The notes beneath the pieces were generated by a model. The model did not search any database. It saw nothing but the letters and a program-made list of their open reading frames with translations, and was not told the origin of the DNA. A program made the position numbers and the translations under genes. A stretch of 64,000 nt of DNA, taken from positions 219,668 to 283,667 of the forward strand of contig CH672396.1 in NCBI GenBank assembly GCA_000153445.1. The letters run 5' to 3'. The DNA is from a gamma proteobacterium HTCC2207. GTDB lineage: Bacteria > Pseudomonadota > Gammaproteobacteria > Pseudomonadales > Porticoccaceae. Positions 60,670-64,000 of the stretch are shown here, one piece after another; position 1 is the first letter of the stretch, and the number at the start of each line of letters is the position of its first letter.

Positions 60670-62664
60670 ATGGCCTCACGTAGAGAGCTTGCAAATGCCG
60701 TTCGCGCCCTCAGTATGGATGCTGTTCAACAGGCCAATAGTGGCCATCCAGGTGCCCCAATGGGCATGGCAGATATTGCTGAAGTTCTCTGGAATGACCA
60801 TCTGAGCCATAACCCAGCCGATCCAACTTGGGTCAACCGAGACCGCTTTGTGCTTTCCAATGGCCATGGCTCGATGCTGCTCTACTCATTGCTGCACCTT
60901 TCCGGCTACGATTTGCCGATTGAAGAGATCAAAAATTTCCGCCAGCTGCACTCCAAGACTCCGGGTCACCCGGAATACGGTTATGCTCCCGGTGTTGAAA
61001 CCACCACTGGTCCTCTTGGCCAAGGCATCAGTAATGCCGCAGGTATGGCCCTGGCAGAGAAAGTTCTCGCCGCGCAGTTTAACCGTCCAGGCCACGATAT
61101 TGTCGACCACCAAACCTACACTTTTCTTGGTGATGGCTGTTTGATGGAAGGTATCTCCCACGAAGTTTGTTCACTGGCCGGCACCTTAAAGCTCGGCAAG
61201 CTAACCGCGTTTTATGATGACAACGGCATCTCTATCGACGGTGAAGTTGAAGGTTGGTTTAGCGATGACACACCAGCACGATTTGAATCATACGGCTGGC
61301 ACGTTATTCCCAATGTTGACGGTCACGATAGCGATGCGATTAAAGCGGCTATTGAAGAAGCCCATGCTGAGACTGGCAAACCAACATTGATTTGCTGCAA
61401 AACCATTATTGGTTTTGGTTCGCCCAACAAGCAGGGCAAAGAAGATTGTCACGGCGCTGCACTGGGTGTGGACGAAGTGGCGCTGACTCGCGAAGCTCTG
61501 GGTTGGACTCATGGTCCTTTCGAGATTCCCGACGAGCACTATGCTGGTTGGAACGGCGTTGCTAAAGGTACCGCTGCACAGACTACTTGGGCCAGTCAGC
61601 TTGAAGAATATCGCGCTGAGTTCCCAGAACTAGCTGCAGAGTTTGAGCGTCGTACGCGCGGTGATCTGCCAGAAGACTTCAATGCTCAGGCTGATGCCTA
61701 TATTCAACAGTGCCAGGACAAGATGGAAAAGGTTGCCTCGCGCAAAGCCTCACAGAACTGTCTCAATACCTACGGCCCAATGTTGCCAGAACTGCTTGGC
61801 GGGTCTGCGGATCTGGCCGGTTCTAACTTGACTATCTGGTCTGGTTCAAAGGACATCAGCGGCGACAATGCTGATGGCAACTATATCTATTACGGCGTGC
61901 GTGAATTTGGTATGAGCGCAATGATGAACGGTATTGCCCTTCACGGCGGTTTTGTTAATTACGGTGCCACCTTCCTGATGTTTATGGAATATGCCCGCAA
62001 CGCGGTGCGCATGTCAGCTCTGATGGGACTACAGAGTATTTTTGTCTATACCCACGACTCAATCGGTCTTGGTGAAGATGGCCCTACTCACCAGCCAGTT
62101 GAGCAACTCAGCGCCCTTCGTTCCACACCTAACCTTCACACCTGGCGTCCCTGTGACACCGTGGAATCTGCGGTGTGCTGGAAAAGTGCCATAGTTCGCG
62201 GCGACGGACCCAGCGCCCTGGTGTTTAGTCGCCAAGGTCTGGCTCCTATGCCTCGCAGCACACAGCAGGTTGCTGATATTGCGCGCGGCGGCTATATCCT
62301 TCGTGATTGCGACGCGCCTCAGGCGATTGTGATTGCTACAGGATCAGAAGTTGAGCTGGCCATGGTTGCCGCTGAACAGCTAGCCGAGCAGGGCACTCAG
62401 GTGCGTGTTGTCTCTATGCCCTGTGCTGAAATCTTCTCCGCTCAGGACGCCGATTATCGTGAAGCAGTGCTGCCCGCAGCGGTTAGAGCGCGTGTTGCAG
62501 TGGAAGCCTTGCATGCAGATTACTGGTACAAGTTTGTCGGCCTTGACGGTCGCGTTGTCGGCATGACCAGTTTCGGTGAGTCTGCCCCCGGCGGCGAACT
62601 GATGAAAGAGTTTGGTTTCACCGTCGAAAATGTGGTGAACAATATTGTAGAGGCTATTGGCTAG
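60670..62664 (+). CDS. tkt: Transketolase
   Basis: 664 residues, near the E. coli 663. The thiamine-diphosphate motif runs from GDGCLMEG to 'FYDDNGIS'; substrate residues in '[11 protein letters not shown]' and '[15 protein letters not shown]' are intact. It transfers two-carbon units in the pentose-phosphate pathway. AGGAG at 60657-60661 precedes ATG 60670. The order tkt-epd-pgk is common in gammaproteobacteria. Confidence 0.98.
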   Translation: MASRRELANAVRALSMDAVQQANSGHPGAPMGMADIAEVLWNDHLSHNPADPTWVNRDRFVLSNGHGSMLLYSLLHLSGYDLPIEEIKNFRQLHSKTPGHPEYGYAPGVETTTGPLGQGISNAAGMALAEKVLAAQFNRPGHDIVDHQTYTFLGDGCLMEGISHEVCSLAGTLKLGKLTAFYDDNGISIDGEVEGWFSDDTPARFESYGWHVIPNVDGHDSDAIKAAIEEAHAETGKPTLICCKTIIGFGSPNKQGKEDCHGAALGVDEVALTREALGWTHGPFEIPDEHYAGWNGVAKGTAAQTTWASQLEEYRAEFPELAAEFERRTRGDLPEDFNAQADAYIQQCQDKMEKVASRKASQNCLNTYGPMLPELLGGSADLAGSNLTIWSGSKDISGDNADGNYIYYGVREFGMSAMMNGIALHGGFVNYGATFLMFMEYARNAVRMSALMGLQSIFVYTHDSIGLGEDGPTHQPVEQLSALRSTPNLHTWRPCDTVESAVCWKSAIVRGDGPSALVFSRQGLAPMPRSTQQVADIARGGYILRDCDAPQAIVIATGSEVELAMVAAEQLAEQGTQVRVVSMPCAEIFSAQDADYREAVLPAAVRARVAVEALHADYWYKFVGLDGRVVGMTSFGESAPGGELMKEFGFTVENVVNNIVEAIG

Positions 62665-63686
62665 TGTTACGCATAGCCATTAATGGCTATGGCCGTATCG
62701 GCCGTTCGGTATTGCGTGCGCTCTATGAATCAGAGTCGCGCAATAGCGTACAAGTTGTCGCGATAAACGAACTCGCAGATAGCAAAACCATTGCCCACCT
62801 GACGCGCTATGACTCCACTCACGGTCGCTTCCCAGGTACTGTCACTGCCACTGAAAATCTATTGACGGTGAATGGTAACGATATCGTTATTATCCACCAG
62901 CCCAGTATAGACCAGCTGCCCTGGGCTGAGCTCAATGTCGATGTGGTGCTCGAATGTAGCGGTACTTTTTCCGATCGTGAAACCGCCGAGCAACACATTG
63001 CCAGTGGCGCCAAGCGCGTGTTGTTTTCTCAACCAGCGGAATCAACGGTCGATGCCACCATTGTCTACGGCATAAACCAGCACCTTCTTAGCGGCAAAGA
63101 AACCATTATCTCCAGTGCCTCCTGCTCCACTAACTGTGTGGTGCCAGTGATTAAAGTGCTGCATGATCAGTTTGGTGTCGAGGGGGGTGTGATAACAACC
63201 ATTCACTCGGCAATGAACGACCAGCCGGTAATCGACGCCTATCACAACACCGATTTACGCAAAACCCGCGCTGCTATGCAGTCGATTATTCCAGTCGACA
63301 CCGGGTTAGCCCTGGGCATAGATCGCTTGTTACCAGAACTTACTGGACGCTTTCAGGCGCAAGCTATGCGCGTGCCCACGGTCAATGTTTCGGCGATTGA
63401 CCTCTCTGTGATGCTCAACAGCAAAGTAGATACAGATAAAATTAATCGCGCCCTTGAACAGGCTTCCCTTGGTGCGCTCCATGGCGTACTCGGTTACACC
63501 GAAGAGCCTTTGGCCTCCTGTGATTTTAATCACGACCCGCGCAGCGGCATTGTAGATGCCAGCCAGACTCGCGTGAGTCAGGAGAAACTCGTCAAAGTGT
63601 TGATTTGGTTCGATAACGAATGGGGCTATGCCAACAGAATGATTGATACTCTGCTGCACTGGTGTTCAGCGGAGATAAACACCTGA
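62664..63686 (+). CDS. epd: Erythrose-4-phosphate dehydrogenase (GapA family)
   Basis: 340 residues. NAD site INGYGRIGRSVLRAL; catalytic Cys in SASCSTNCVVP; and 'TIHSAMNDQPVIDAYH', 'AINELAD' and 'SQPAESTVDATIVYG' features resemble E. coli Epd more than GapA. Epd oxidises erythrose-4-phosphate towards pyridoxal phosphate; dual use as glyceraldehyde-3-phosphate dehydrogenase cannot be excluded. The start is GTG 62664, overlapping the last base of the tkt stop. Confidence 0.9.
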   Translation: MLRIAINGYGRIGRSVLRALYESESRNSVQVVAINELADSKTIAHLTRYDSTHGRFPGTVTATENLLTVNGNDIVIIHQPSIDQLPWAELNVDVVLECSGTFSDRETAEQHIASGAKRVLFSQPAESTVDATIVYGINQHLLSGKETIISSASCSTNCVVPVIKVLHDQFGVEGGVITTIHSAMNDQPVIDAYHNTDLRKTRAAMQSIIPVDTGLALGIDRLLPELTGRFQAQAMRVPTVNVSAIDLSVMLNSKVDTDKINRALEQASLGALHGVLGYTEEPLASCDFNHDPRSGIVDASQTRVSQEKLVKVLIWFDNEWGYANRMIDTLLHWCSAEINT

Positions 63687-63720
63687 GACCCTGAATATAA
63701 TTTAATACCTAAGGACTGAT

Positions 63721-64000
63721 ATGACCGTCAAGTTAATGACCGAACTGGATCTAGCCAGCAAACGAGTACTGATTCGCGAAGACCTCAATGTACCTATCAA
63801 AGAGGGTCAGGTTACCAGCGATGCGCGCATCCAAGCCGCACTACCCACCATTCAACAAGCGATCCAAGCCGGCGCCAAAGTGATTCTGATGTCACACTTA
63901 GGTCGTCCTACTGAAGGTGAATATAACCCCGATTTTAGTATGGAGCCCGTGGCCAAGCACCTTAGCGGTTTGCTCGGCCAGCCGGTTAGGCTTGAACAGA
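63721..64000 (+). CDS. pgk: Phosphoglycerate kinase, N-terminal part (runs off the window)
   Basis: 93 residues are visible before the edge. The start ATG 63721 gives '[25 protein letters not shown]', followed by 'ALPTIQQAI' and '[16 protein letters not shown]', the standard N-terminal substrate-binding features of Pgk. A ribosome site AAGGA lies at 63711-63715. It makes ATP from 1,3-bisphosphoglycerate in glycolysis. Confidence 0.96.
   Translation, partial: MTVKLMTELDLASKRVLIREDLNVPIKEGQVTSDARIQAALPTIQQAIQAGAKVILMSHLGRPTEGEYNPDFSMEPVAKHLSGLLGQPVRLEQ

Overview
The window looks like ordinary, origin-proximal chromosome of a marine-type gammaproteobacterium. The best guess is the SAR92/Porticoccaceae/Cellvibrionales neighbourhood, close to Pseudomonas in gene order. 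The evidence is the order rsmG-parA-parB-atpIBEFHAGDC-glmU-glmS, the block trkA-rsmB-fmt-def / LysM-dprA-tsaC-hemF-aroE, the caa3-type oxidase cluster with SURF1 and Sco, the block polA-engB-cytochrome c4-dsbA, a FabY-type ketoacyl synthase, and metK next to an ArsR-methyltransferase regulator and tkt-epd-pgk. The placement is inferred from remembered gene order and protein motifs, not from a search.

Layout. 1-9.2 kb: tail of rsmG, chromosome partition genes parAB, then a complete F1Fo ATP synthase operon with a good promoter before atpI and a strong terminator after atpC. 9.3-14.8 kb: amino-sugar genes glmU and glmS, a two-gene AT-rich insert (small membrane protein and a VOC-fold protein), and hexR on the minus strand with a clear palindromic operator. 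14.9-19.7 kb: uvrD, a lipoprotein-type TRAP solute-binding protein without its membrane partners, and a protease-like/ATP-grasp fusion (RimB-RimK type). 19.7-25.4 kb, minus strand: def-fmt-rsmB-trkA-trkH. 25.5-31.5 kb: a LysM gene split by a frameshift, dprA, purE, tsaC, hemF, aroE, a gamma-carbonic-anhydrase-like gene and a small zinc-finger gene. 31.5-40.2 kb: one unrecognised gene, then cytochrome oxidase structural and assembly genes (coxB, coxA, ctaG, coxC, surf1, a Sco-like protein, ctaB, sco). 40.2-43.3 kb: the zinc uptake locus znuB-znuC-zur / znuA around a Zur box. 43.4-48.8 kb: polA, a probable small RNA, engB, cytochrome c4 and dsbA. 48.9-54.4 kb: serC, serA, a GlxA-like regulator and fabY. 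54.3-60.5 kb, minus strand: a SAM-cycle operon (ArsR-methyltransferase regulator, metK, ahcY, metF) that continues into rsmE and a secreted trypsin-like protease. 60.6-64 kb: tkt, epd and the start of pgk.

Most of the window is housekeeping and I found no convincing novel multi-gene system, no phage, insertion sequence, CRISPR array, tRNA or rRNA. The points most worth a second look are: a long insertion with two extra hydrophobic segments in ATP synthase subunit a; the RimB-RimK-type fusion; a degenerate Sco-like protein in the oxidase assembly cluster, which also lacks ctaA; a probable sRNA at the polA-engB locus; short-period (14-18 bp) degenerate tandem repeats next to polA, metK, serC and serA; paired operator-like sites between the GlxA-like regulator and fabY; and the frameshifted LysM gene.
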